A stretch of DNA of 64,000 nucleotides. Origin: Hydrogenovibrio sp965140365 (lineage in GTDB: Bacteria > Pseudomonadota > Gammaproteobacteria > Thiomicrospirales > Thiomicrospiraceae). Where the stretch lies: NCBI GenBank assembly GCA_965140365.1, contig OZ223196.1; one strand, written 5' to 3'. Below, one piece after another: positions 17,683 to 26,404 of the stretch. The notes under the pieces are model-generated. The model was given only the letters and a program-made list of their open reading frames with translations. It searched no databases and was not told where the DNA came from. Position 1 is the stretch's first letter. Each line of letters starts with the position of its first letter. Both the position numbers and the translations under genes were made by a program.

Positions 17683-19791
17683 ATCCCATTGATAGGTCAA
17701 ACTGGCGAAGTAAGAGCGTGCCAGAGCGTTGATACCGTTATAAGGCGGACGGTAGACATTATTGGTGATGTTGCGAATGCCGGCGTTCATCGTGAAGCCG
17801 TAAGCTTGGAATCCGGCCAATAAGTCGCCTGTAAAGTATGGAGTGAAGCCTCCTGTTTGTCGCACTTCCGGAAAATCGAATACATATTCGCCTTTGACTT
17901 TTACCCATGGGTTCCAAGGAACTTGAAAACGGTATTTGTAAGAGGCATCAATACGAATGGGTTGCGCATGAGCGTAAACGTAAATGTCTTCGGAGCGAAT
18001 TTCATTGAACCCGACCCCCATGGTAGCGGTGTATTGATTTTTGTCATAACGGGCATTGAATTCAGCTCCCCAATTCGTGACGTGATCTGAATTATAATAT
18101 TTTACGTATTGGCTAAAGAAATCATTTTCTCGGCCATTGTATTCACCGTTTTCCGGATCGCATTTCCCGATTTGAATGCATTCCTGTAGGCCTTGGTAAT
18201 CCGTGATTTGTCGTATGGTTTTCGTATTGATGAAATTTTCGTATTCACTATAGAAAACCGCTAAGCTGCTGGATAAATGGTTGTCGAGGTATTTCCAGGC
18301 CAGTTCGGCATGTTGCCCGGATTCAGGTTTCATATCGAGGCCACCACCGATGAAGCCACTGCCGAAAGCGTAGCGTTCGTATAAGTCTGGGTTGCGATAC
18401 GTCGTGTTAATATTCAAACTGACGTTTTGACTTGGCGTGAGCTGATAGACGGCCCCTAGAGCCCAGGTTGGATTGGAAACGGTTTTTTCGGGTGTGATGC
18501 CTGATATGCCCAATAACTGTTCTGCGACGGCTTTATTTGTACCGTTCAATAGCTTTTGTCGGGTTGTCCATTGATTAGCCCGAAGGCCGCCGCTAAAAAT
18601 CCATTTAGAGAGGTTGTATTCAAAGCTGGCATAGGCGGCGTAGTAATCCTGTTCGGAGTACACCAGTGTTTCGGCTTCATCCAGAATGGCTTCGGCACCG
18701 AATGTTAAATCCAAGCGTTGTATCGGGATATTGAAGCTCCCGGTGAAACTGGTACTGTCAAGCTTGGTGGCGCTGGACCCGAGTTGATAGAGCGACTGTT
18801 TTGCAGCCTTGAATTCCAAATCTTCCAGAATCCCCAATTTTTCCTTGGTTAAACTGGCGGATGTTCGGTCGCGATCCATGCGTTTGTATTGGATAATACC
18901 TGCACTGCTATCGACGGTGTCGCCATGAATCATGGTCATGTTTTTTCCCATCCAGCGATCCCAGTCAATATCCAGTCGGCCATCGTCTCCCAGTAATGCA
19001 CTGCCGCGTGCGGTAATGGCTTCGGAGTCGTATCCTAGGTTTTTGATGGTTTGCGGATTGGACTGAAATTGTTGTTCCAAATCGTATTTGTTTAGAATTA
19101 ACTCAGTGTCTTCATCCTGCCCCCCGATTTTATAGTCTTTGGCATTATCGATGCTGTACATAAACAGCGCGCCAAAACGGCCGGTTCCGCCTTTTACCAT
19201 GGTGGTGGATTGTTGTTGGTTGTAACCTTCGTCATACCCTAGCTTCTGTTTAAAGCCGATGCCTTTTTCGGTCGGTGCGCGAACAGTCTGTACTTCGACA
19301 ATTCCGCCGGAGGCACCTGGGTCATACACAACGGAAGGGCTGCCTTTAATGACATCAATGGAGGTGACGGCGTCAAGGTCGGTCATATTGATTTCTCCGG
19401 CGCCACTGTGGCTCATGCCTTGGTTGCCAATTTTAATTCCGTCTACTCGAGTTGTGACTCTGGGGCCGTCTAGGCCACGAATGGTAATGGTTTTGTTAAA
19501 AGCCCCTTGGGAATTGATGGTGACACCAGGAATGTCCGAGATGGCATCGGTAATATCACTTGCGCCGTCTTGTTGTATTTTTTCCTCGCCAACGGTTTCA
19601 CGGCTATAGGGTTTGTAAAACTGCTCTTCCCGAGTGGTTCGGTCTTGGTCAGTGGGTTCTTTGGGTACGGTTACCTGTACTGTTCCGAGACGTTCTGTTG
19701 GTTCGCCTTCATTGGTGGTTTCTGCAAAAACCGTATGAGATAAAATGCTAAAACCGATAAAGGTGATAGTGGTTGATAGTTGTAATTTCAT
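17674..19791 (-). CDS. TonB-dependent outer-membrane receptor, second
   Basis: 705 residues from ATG 19791, which opens a Sec signal MKLQLSTTITFIGFSILSHT ending VFAET. An in-frame ATG at 19830 would add 13 residues before the signal and is less likely. A TonB-box-like LGTVQVTVPKE is followed by the plug (ITDAISDIPGVTINSQ, ITIRGLDGPRVTTRVDG, IDVIKGSPSVVYDPGASGGIVEV) and a barrel. The last residues are LTYQWDSK rather than a terminal Phe. It lies downstream of a large lipoprotein gene, probably in one Fur-controlled operon. Ligand unknown; haem- or siderophore-type is possible. Confidence 0.88.
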   Translation of the reverse strand: MKLQLSTTITFIGFSILSHTVFAETTNEGEPTERLGTVQVTVPKEPTDQDRTTREEQFYKPYSRETVGEEKIQQDGASDITDAISDIPGVTINSQGAFNKTITIRGLDGPRVTTRVDGIKIGNQGMSHSGAGEINMTDLDAVTSIDVIKGSPSVVYDPGASGGIVEVQTVRAPTEKGIGFKQKLGYDEGYNQQQSTTMVKGGTGRFGALFMYSIDNAKDYKIGGQDEDTELILNKYDLEQQFQSNPQTIKNLGYDSEAITARGSALLGDDGRLDIDWDRWMGKNMTMIHGDTVDSSAGIIQYKRMDRDRTSASLTKEKLGILEDLEFKAAKQSLYQLGSSATKLDSTSFTGSFNIPIQRLDLTFGAEAILDEAETLVYSEQDYYAAYASFEYNLSKWIFSGGLRANQWTTRQKLLNGTNKAVAEQLLGISGITPEKTVSNPTWALGAVYQLTPSQNVSLNINTTYRNPDLYERYAFGSGFIGGGLDMKPESGQHAELAWKYLDNHLSSSLAVFYSEYENFINTKTIRQITDYQGLQECIQIGKCDPENGEYNGRENDFFSQYVKYYNSDHVTNWGAEFNARYDKNQYTATMGVGFNEIRSEDIYVYAHAQPIRIDASYKYRFQVPWNPWVKVKGEYVFDFPEVRQTGGFTPYFTGDLLAGFQAYGFTMNAGIRNITNNVYRPPYNGINALARSYFASLTYQWDSK

Positions 19792-19919
19792 ATAAGCTGT
19801 GTGCTCTCTTTCTAAATATAAAAACAGCATTGCGCATAAGAGAGGGAAGATTGCCTATCTGCAATGATGTTTTAAAACCCACTCCGGGCTGGTGCCGGAG
19901 TGGTTGAATGCAGCGAGTG

Positions 19920-22133
19920 TTAGTCAATGATCCATTCACCATCGATTTGATTGACGGCTTTTAAAGAGTTGGTGTTTGATGATTCACCACTGGTTAGGTA
20001 TGGCGTGCTACCATGACCGGTGGTCATGTGGAGACCAAACAGGCCACCGATGCCAGATAAAGTACCGTTGCCGGTACTGGAAGCGGTAACATTGGTAATG
20101 CCTTCATCAATGTCCGTAGCCACGCCCATAATGTTGCCTGTTGTGACATTGGTGATGGTGCCGTTATTGTTTTTATCCCAGAGCAGAACATTTCCTTCAT
20201 AAACACCGGATAAGCGGTAAGCACTTCGTTCGAAATACATACGCCCGTAAACCTTTTCAATCGACGCATCGTCTTTTGAAAGGGCGGTGTTATCAATCGG
20301 CATTTTGTAAATGTTGTAAACACGCTCGCTACTGGCGACTGGGTTTGTTTCGTTCACGTAAATATAGTCACCAACGGCAACAGGCGGAACGCGAACCGAA
20401 GTGAAGTAAGGCAGGTCTTGATTCACAATGGCGTTATCCAGTTTGGTTTTATTGGTACCTGTATTAGTGTCAATCCAGCCTTCTCGATAGTTGAAGGTGG
20501 TTTCTTCTGGGCCGTTAAACTTAGCGGCTTCGACAAACAGGTTCCCGTCTTTTACGGCCGTAAGAGAAAGGTTGTAAGAGATTGCAACTTCATCGGAATC
20601 GTTCATTAAGTCGACACCGTTTCCGTTGTCATAGACTTTGGTTCCTGTTGTGCCTGTCAATTTTAAAATCATTGCATTTTTGGCAACATAAGGGTCCATT
20701 CCATAATTGCTGTAGGCTCCTGTTCCGATAGGGTCTTGAGTGTCTAGGTTGTAGTTGATTAGTAAATAGCTGGTATCGCCATCCGCTAGTTGGTTGACCA
20801 CACCGCCCAAGTTATAGAAGTTAGAGAAGATACCGGAACCGCCATGACCGCCATTGAAAGCAATTTGGTGGTGTTCTGGGTCATAGTTGGCGGGGTAGGT
20901 GACACCGGAAACTTCAGCAACCGTCGACGTGCCTGGTGTATAAGCATAAATGGAATCGTCGCCCGCTTTCGCCATGTAGACGGTGCCGTCATTATGGGTT
21001 AGAAAATAATAAGAACCGTTGGTATTGGAGAGGTTATTACAGGAGGTCAGTGCCGCATCGCAGACTTTTAGGCTTTTTTCAACGGAATCAAACGTATCGC
21101 CAGTATAAGCGGCTGAATCACTGATGAGTACATTGGTGACACGCCCGTATTCATTGGTGATTGGTGAAATAATGCGCCCTGTCACGGCTGCGCTGTCGCC
21201 GATTCTGACGACCAGCGGGAGTTGTTTTTTATCGGATTCTGTTTCGCTTTTTAACGGATCAGGCAGATCATTGAAAGCTTTTAATTGAACGTAAGAGTTG
21301 TCAATATCCGTTTCGACTGTGTGCAACTGATAGTTCGAGCCAATGACGCTGACGCCTTGGTCTGTAAAGAAGGCTGGCATCATTGAGCTTTGATAAATCA
21401 CGGATTCATTATTGGTGTTTCGGGCATCAAACCGCTTCAAAATGTTGTCGGTAAAAAAAGTGTATTCGGAAATGGAACCGGAACCATCATCATAGTTGCG
21501 GGTTTCACTGGATGCATTTGGATCCAAAAATACAGCAAATTCGCGGCGTTTGTATGTTATTTGAGTGTTTTCTTTGGTGCCACTCATAACAAAAACTTTG
21601 CTGTCCAGAATAACATTTTCTTTGATAACGTCCTGATTGCTCTCAGGGTTGTCGTTGTTTGGATCATAGCGGACGATTTGGTCGTTGGCCGTTTCAGGGT
21701 TGGTGACTTTGTAGAATTGATAATCGAAAACGGCATCGGTTTGCACGGTAATATCGACGGTTGCGGAAATGGAATCGGTTCCATTGCTAATATTAACCAC
21801 CATGGAATCCGCTCCAATGTAATCTCCTGCGGTGTAGGTAATGGTGCCACTTCCGTCAATGGTGGCCGTTCCATGTTTTGGTGGGGTTGTGATTTTGTAA
21901 GTCAGCGCGGCATTGTCTGGATTTGAAACGTTTAGGCCATAAGTCGTTGATGTGTCGGATTGTATATAAAACTGGTTAGTTTCGGCTGTAATTGGTGATG
22001 GTGAGTCATCACTACTACTGCTGCTACCACCACAAGCCGTTAGTGTTAACGTGGCTGACAGGAACAGTGCGCTTTGCAATGCTTTTAACGGCATGGAGGC
22101 AGGGCCTGTTTGGGTGAGGTTAGATAATTTCAT
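19920..22133 (-). CDS. Large exported lipoprotein linked to TonB receptor
   Basis: 737 residues. AGGAG nine bases upstream supports ATG 22133. A hydrophobic signal ends in lipobox LTAC, followed by a Gly/Ser-rich tether GGSSSSSDDS. Residues about 45-130 have an Ig/cadherin-like pattern (NAALTYKITTPPKHGTATID, ITYTAGDYIGADSMVVNI). The remaining 600 residues are Asp/Asn/Thr-rich and beta-like, with one close Cys pair (CDAALTSC). I do not recognise a named family. The gene sits 128 bases upstream of a TonB receptor on the same strand, so it may be a surface ligand-capture partner. Base composition is more AT-rich than the housekeeping neighbours. Confidence 0.75.
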   Translation of the reverse strand: MKLSNLTQTGPASMPLKALQSALFLSATLTLTACGGSSSSSDDSPSPITAETNQFYIQSDTSTTYGLNVSNPDNAALTYKITTPPKHGTATIDGSGTITYTAGDYIGADSMVVNISNGTDSISATVDITVQTDAVFDYQFYKVTNPETANDQIVRYDPNNDNPESNQDVIKENVILDSKVFVMSGTKENTQITYKRREFAVFLDPNASSETRNYDDGSGSISEYTFFTDNILKRFDARNTNNESVIYQSSMMPAFFTDQGVSVIGSNYQLHTVETDIDNSYVQLKAFNDLPDPLKSETESDKKQLPLVVRIGDSAAVTGRIISPITNEYGRVTNVLISDSAAYTGDTFDSVEKSLKVCDAALTSCNNLSNTNGSYYFLTHNDGTVYMAKAGDDSIYAYTPGTSTVAEVSGVTYPANYDPEHHQIAFNGGHGGSGIFSNFYNLGGVVNQLADGDTSYLLINYNLDTQDPIGTGAYSNYGMDPYVAKNAMILKLTGTTGTKVYDNGNGVDLMNDSDEVAISYNLSLTAVKDGNLFVEAAKFNGPEETTFNYREGWIDTNTGTNKTKLDNAIVNQDLPYFTSVRVPPVAVGDYIYVNETNPVASSERVYNIYKMPIDNTALSKDDASIEKVYGRMYFERSAYRLSGVYEGNVLLWDKNNNGTITNVTTGNIMGVATDIDEGITNVTASSTGNGTLSGIGGLFGLHMTTGHGSTPYLTSGESSNTNSLKAVNQIDGEWIID

Positions 22134-22221
22134 TTGTCGTGAACTCCTTTCTGTTTTTTTAAGGACTCATTAAACTGCTTAATTTTCCATTTATGTTTAT
22201 AAATGATTTAAGTATTTATAT

Positions 22222-22247
22222 TGCAAATGATAATTATTGTTGTTATG
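22222..22247. promoter_or_regulatory. Fur box upstream of lipoprotein/TonB operon
   Basis: TGCAAATGATAATTATTGTT and the following GTTA match the GATAAT-type Fur repeats well. It lies about 90 bases before the lipoprotein ATG within an AT-rich 230-base gap, where a promoter is expected. This suggests iron-repressed expression of the lipoprotein and receptor. Confidence 0.65.
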
Positions 22248-22363
22248 TATAGCGTTTGCAAGTGTTTTTGAAAAAAATACAGTTTTTATATTGAGAGCTT
22301 AGTATGCAAAGGTTTCAATGATGCGGTGGAAAGCGTACTTCGCAAGGTGTTTGTTGAAAAGAC

Positions 22364-22843
22364 CTACAATTGCCCGAGTTCGGCCTTGAGATCGGATAGG
22401 GTGTTTTGTTCCATTTCGATGCTGGCTTCCCAAATGGCCGGGCTTTGGCTGTGGGAAGCGAGTTCTTGAATATTATTGAGGCGCTTTTCAGTGTTGGAAA
22501 TGAGTTTGTTTAGGACAATACGTTCGATTTCGTGCAGCTGTAGGGAGGTTTTATAGCGCCCCTCCGGTTCAGCGACATTTGGCGGCGGGTATTTTTCGCC
22601 TTTGCCGGTGGCGAGCCATTCGACCGTTACGCCGGATTGATTGGCGATGGCAATCAATCGCTCTAGGTTCGGAGTGGATTCGCCATTGAGGTATTTTCGC
22701 AAGGCGGTTTCGGATAATTGGCAACTGCGCGCAAATGAACGCACACTTTGGAAGGCTATCAACTCTTTTAAACGCAAAGCAAAATCCTGAGCTATGTTTT
22801 TCAGGCCTGAATAATGGCCTTTGGTTTGCACGTGGCCATCCAT
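22364..22843 (-). CDS. XRE-family helix-turn-helix regulator
   Basis: 159 residues. Residues about 20-85 form a phage-repressor-like HTH (FARSCQLSETALRKYLNGES followed by PNLERLIAIANQSGVTVEWLATG). The rest is a charged helical tail, LHEIERIVLNKLISNTEKRL, that probably dimerises. No protease or ligand domain is seen. It is upstream of the lipoprotein gene on the same strand, but a Fur box between them implies a separate promoter. A CAGGCCTG copy lies near codon 13. Confidence 0.75.
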   Translation of the reverse strand: MDGHVQTKGHYSGLKNIAQDFALRLKELIAFQSVRSFARSCQLSETALRKYLNGESTPNLERLIAIANQSGVTVEWLATGKGEKYPPPNVAEPEGRYKTSLQLHEIERIVLNKLISNTEKRLNNIQELASHSQSPAIWEASIEMEQNTLSDLKAELGQL

Positions 22844-23020
22844 TAGTCGCGTAACCTATCGAATCGAAAAGAGTTTTTCGGCGCCGCGTACAGTTTTAAA
22901 GAACAAATGCGTTTTTTTGAGTTGCATATCCGTTTTTTTACGCGTAATATACATTTTGGAATAAGAATAATTACGAACAAGGCTTTAAAATAACACAACA
23001 CCGTATAGGAATTTTACCAT

Positions 23021-23043
23021 GAAGCTTTAGTAAATAAAGCTTC
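23021..23043. other. Perfect 9-bp hairpin upstream of diguanylate cyclase
   Basis: GAAGCTTTA pairs perfectly with TAAAGCTTC around a five-base loop, 79 bases before the cyclase start. No T run follows, so it is not a normal terminator. The 278-base gap between the XRE gene and the cyclase holds nothing else I can assign. Confidence 0.35.
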
Positions 23044-23121
23044 TTAACCCTAATGAACGTAGGTTTTTGTTTTTGAACCAGTTTTCTGGAGGTGTGTGCG
23101 TGTCTCAAAAAAGGGCAAGCT

Positions 23122-23970
23122 ATGATTCACCATATCAGCCGGTTGCACTACGATAACTTGGCCGGACAAGTGGAAGCAGCACGCCATATTGTGGCGTCGC
23201 ATGTTAATTGGTTGGCGTCTCGCTCGGTGTGTTTGAATGTCGATGAACTACGAACCTATTCGACGCACGTGCCGTTTGACGAATGGTACGAATCGTTAGC
23301 CGAGCTGGGGTTGGCGGGAACGCAAGAGTATCGCAAACTGGGTGAATTGCGCCAACGTATGTTGCGGCAGCATGCCGAACTGGAAAGCACCACTCAGGAC
23401 GGGCAGTGGCGCCAACGTTTCTTTTTGCTTCACCAGCATTTTTTCGAGCTGCTCACCGAATTTTGTCAGAATTTCCATATGGTATTCAATATGTACGACT
23501 ATCTGACGCATTTGCCAAGCCGTAAGTTGTTCGACTTGATGGTGGAAAAAGAAAAGATGAAAGGTGCCCTGGTGATGGCGGATGTGGACCACTTCAAACG
23601 TGTCAACGACCAGCACGGCCATGACATGGGGGACCAGGTTCTGGGGCAGGTCAGTCGGTTTTTTCTGAATGAATTGAAGCCGGGTGAGGTCATTGCGCGT
23701 TATGGTGGCGAGGAGTTTATTTTTTATTTCCCGTCCATGGCGCCGGATTGCGCCCAAGATAAAATTGAGCGCATTCGGGAAGGGGTTCAAAGGTTGGATT
23801 TCGGGAATTGTCGCCAGACCTGCTCATTCGGCATCAGCCAAGTGGATGGCGAGTGTGTGCCCTATAAACAAGCTTTGTGTCGCGCCGACAAAGCTTTGTA
23901 TCATGCCAAAAACACCGGGCGCAATCGCACAGTGGTGTATGAAGCTGAATGGGACAATCCCCCGATTTAA
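23122..23970 (+). CDS. Diguanylate cyclase, DgcZ-like layout
   Basis: 282 residues from ATG 23122, which follows AAGGG; a GTG at 23092 is too close to GGAGG. The C-terminal GGDEF domain has DVDHFKRVNDQHGHDMGDQV and the active site RYGGEEF, so it should make cyclic di-GMP from GTP. No RxxD inhibitory site is seen five residues before GGEEF. The N-terminal 125 residues align by eye with the CZB zinc-binding domain of E. coli DgcZ (SHVNWL, HVPFDEWYESL, then a long helix), but the usual Cys ligand is His and the downstream His pair is not conserved. It stands alone on the plus strand. Confidence 0.85.
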   Translation: MIHHISRLHYDNLAGQVEAARHIVASHVNWLASRSVCLNVDELRTYSTHVPFDEWYESLAELGLAGTQEYRKLGELRQRMLRQHAELESTTQDGQWRQRFFLLHQHFFELLTEFCQNFHMVFNMYDYLTHLPSRKLFDLMVEKEKMKGALVMADVDHFKRVNDQHGHDMGDQVLGQVSRFFLNELKPGEVIARYGGEEFIFYFPSMAPDCAQDKIERIREGVQRLDFGNCRQTCSFGISQVDGECVPYKQALCRADKALYHAKNTGRNRTVVYEAEWDNPPI

Positions 23971-23986
23971 ACGTCACTTTTTTATT

Positions 23987-24610
23987 TTATGCCAGGCCTG
24001 GCAGTAATTCCTTCAACCCATTCGCAAGCATTTGAAATGCAATCGCCGTTAACACCATCCCCATGATTTTGGACACGATGTTCATCCCCGTTACGCCTAA
24101 CTTCCGGCTGATAGGGCCCGCAAAATAAAGCACTAGCCAGAACAGCAAGCCGATGCCCACGGCAACCAAGGAAATGATGAAGCGGTCTTCGAAGGACGGA
24201 AATTTTTGCGTCGCCAGAATCAGGGTGGTAATGGCCCCGGGGCCGGCGATAATGGGAATGGCCATTGGCACCACGGCAATGGAATCTTTTGTTTGCGCTT
24301 CTTCATGCTCTTCCGGCGAGTGGGTCATGGCGTCGGTTTTGCTGCGCAGCATCGACAACCCCAGCAGAGCGATAATAACACCACCCGCCACTTCCAGCCC
24401 CGGCGGAGTGACGCCGAAGGCCTTTAACAGCAAACTGCCGACCCAGGTGACAACCAGCATAATGACGGTGATGGCAATCGCGGTTTGCCGTGCTAAAGCT
24501 TGTTTTTCAGCTTCGGTGCGGTTGGCGGTCAGTCCGGCGAAAATGGCCAGGTTGCCGGCCGGGTTCGTCACGGTGAGCATGGTGATGGCAAAGGTGATTA
24601 AGTGTTCCAT
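23987..24610 (-). CDS. MarC-family integral membrane protein
   Basis: 207 residues with six hydrophobic segments. MLTVTNPAGNLAIFAGLT at the N-terminus and MAIPIIAGPGAITTLILA in the middle are typical of the MarC/UPF0056 family. The substrate is unknown; early links to multiple antibiotic resistance were not upheld. The CCAGGCCTGG palindrome at 23992 encodes the last residues. Confidence 0.9.
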   Translation of the reverse strand: MEHLITFAITMLTVTNPAGNLAIFAGLTANRTEAEKQALARQTAIAITVIMLVVTWVGSLLLKAFGVTPPGLEVAGGVIIALLGLSMLRSKTDAMTHSPEEHEEAQTKDSIAVVPMAIPIIAGPGAITTLILATQKFPSFEDRFIISLVAVGIGLLFWLVLYFAGPISRKLGVTGMNIVSKIMGMVLTAIAFQMLANGLKELLPGLA

Positions 24611-24655
24611 TAACGCCGTTCCTCAGGTGAATGCTTTTCTGTATTCTACTGAATT

Positions 24656-25327
24656 TTAGTCGTAGAATTGAGTAAAGTTTGCAACCGGTTCTCTTTCCGT
24701 TCGATACTGATTGACCGGGTGGTTCGTGTCTTCATAGCCGATGGCCATGCCGCCGATTAAAATTTTATCATCCGGCATATTGAGTGTTTGCCGAACAATG
24801 TCGGGATATTCGCCCAAGGCACCTTGCGGGCAGGTCGCTAAGCCTTGTTCTGTTGCCAGCAGCATAATGTTTTGTAAAAACATCCCGTAGTCCAGATAGG
24901 AACCGGTTTCCAGGACATCGTCCATCCAGAAAAAGAGTGCAACGGGCGCGTCAAAGGCACGATAATTGGCCGCCCACTGTTGGCGTTGTTTTTCCTTGTC
25001 TTCACGGGCAATGTTAAGGGCGCCGTAGAGCTGTTTTCCTGTCGCGACTCGGCGCTGCTTGTATGGAATTGTCCAGGTTTTTGGGTAATATTGGTATTGC
25101 ATTTCACCGCGGATACCGGCTTCAAATTCTTTGAGCATGCGGCTTTCCAAGCGTTGTTTGGTTTCACCGGAAACGACTGAAACCTGCCAAGGCTGTGTGT
25201 TAACACCAGACGGTGCGTAACGCGCTAAGTCCAAAATTTGATAAATTTGCCCGTCATCAACGGGTTTGTCTAGAAAGGCACGGGCGGCATGCCGGGTTTT
25301 TATGGCGTTGGATACTGATGATGTCAT
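24656..25327 (-). CDS. Nitroreductase-family flavoprotein
   Basis: 223 residues. IKTRHAARAFLDKPV at the N-terminus, YAPSGVNTQPWQVSVVSG, and the C-terminal GLATCPQGALGEYPD and IGGMAIGYEDTNHPVN are FMN-binding motifs of the nitroreductase family. These enzymes reduce nitro compounds, quinones or other acceptors with NAD(P)H. It is 45 bases upstream of marC on the same strand and may be co-transcribed. Confidence 0.9.
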   Translation of the reverse strand: MTSSVSNAIKTRHAARAFLDKPVDDGQIYQILDLARYAPSGVNTQPWQVSVVSGETKQRLESRMLKEFEAGIRGEMQYQYYPKTWTIPYKQRRVATGKQLYGALNIAREDKEKQRQQWAANYRAFDAPVALFFWMDDVLETGSYLDYGMFLQNIMLLATEQGLATCPQGALGEYPDIVRQTLNMPDDKILIGGMAIGYEDTNHPVNQYRTEREPVANFTQFYD

Positions 25328-25395
25328 TATTTTCTCGTATGATGGTGCTGAATTTTATTTAAAATTGAGCTTTAAGTTTGTTGAAGGGCATTATT

Positions 25396-26349
25396 TTGAG
25401 TGATTTCAGTCAGTTTATCAAGCAACTGCAGCGGTTGAATAAATCGGCTCATACCGTGAGCAATTATCAGCGCGACCTATTGGGGTTGCTGGTGTTTTAT
25501 CGCGGCGATTTTTTGCAAGAACCGTTGGATGAACACACCTTCACAAATGGCCAGGCCTGGGCGTTTTTGGAAGCCTTTAACGATTGGCGCGATATTTCGA
25601 CCGAAGCGATTCAGGCGTTTGTGGCGTTTCGCATGGAGCAAGGCATTGCCGCCCGAACGCTGGCGCGTCAGTTATCGGCGGTGCGTTCGTTTTACGATTT
25701 CTTGCTGGAAGAAGGGCGTGTCGGTCATAATCCGGCCAAGGGCGTCAAGGCGCCGAAACAACCCAAACCATTGCCGAAAAGCCTGGATGTAGACCTGACC
25801 CGCCAGTTATTGGAGCAGCCGCTGGAAACCTGGCAGGATGTGCGGGATCAAGCCATTTTTGAACTGTTGTATTCCGGCGGGTTACGGGTATCCGAACTGG
25901 TGGATATGAATTTGTCGCCAGGTCTAGACAATTTGCAGGATGGATGGGTGCGCGTGCTTGGCAAAGGCCAAAAAGAACGGGATGCCCCGGTGGGCGCGCA
26001 GGCTCAAAAAGCTATTCAACACTGGCTATCGATTCGCGCCGATTACGCCAAGCCCGACGAAAAAGCGGTTTTCGTGAACCGTTTCGGCAAACGGTTAGGG
26101 GTGCGTTCCATCCAAAAACAACTGGATGAACGCACCTTAAAAGCGGGCTTGCCGACCAAGATGTCGCCGCATAGATTGCGGCACGCCTGCGCAACGCATG
26201 TGTTAGAATCTAGCGGGGATTTACGGGCGGTGCAAGAAATGCTCGGTCACGCCAATTTATCCACCACGCAGATTTACACCAAACTGGATTTGCAGCATCT
26301 CGCCACGGTTTACGACCAAGCGCATCCGAGAGCGAAAAAGAAATCGTAA
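25396..26349 (+). CDS. xerC: Tyrosine recombinase XerC
   Basis: 317 residues from TTG 25396, seven bases after AAGGG; a TTG at 25378 would add six residues. The N-terminal SAM-like domain is followed by the catalytic domain with Arg in SGGLRVSEL, HRLRHACATHVLE, LGHANLSTTQIYTKLD (His and nucleophile Tyr). It resolves chromosome dimers with XerD at dif. In many gammaproteobacteria xerC follows DUF484 directly; here 7.7 kb intervenes. A CCAGGCCTGG copy lies at 25551. Confidence 0.95.
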   Translation: MSDFSQFIKQLQRLNKSAHTVSNYQRDLLGLLVFYRGDFLQEPLDEHTFTNGQAWAFLEAFNDWRDISTEAIQAFVAFRMEQGIAARTLARQLSAVRSFYDFLLEEGRVGHNPAKGVKAPKQPKPLPKSLDVDLTRQLLEQPLETWQDVRDQAIFELLYSGGLRVSELVDMNLSPGLDNLQDGWVRVLGKGQKERDAPVGAQAQKAIQHWLSIRADYAKPDEKAVFVNRFGKRLGVRSIQKQLDERTLKAGLPTKMSPHRLRHACATHVLESSGDLRAVQEMLGHANLSTTQIYTKLDLQHLATVYDQAHPRAKKKS

Positions 26350-26404
26350 ACGCACTTTGAATGCGGATAAAAGCCAATCCAGCCAAGCAAATGGAAAGAA
26401 GACG

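Noticed and set aside
17674..25395. A prophage or transposon between DUF484 and xerC
   Set aside because: No transposase, integrase, phage structural gene or terminal repeats were seen; the genes are normal transport and signalling genes.
25396..26349. XerC as integrase of a mobile island
   Set aside because: Length, motifs and adjacency to hslV fit the housekeeping dimer-resolution recombinase.
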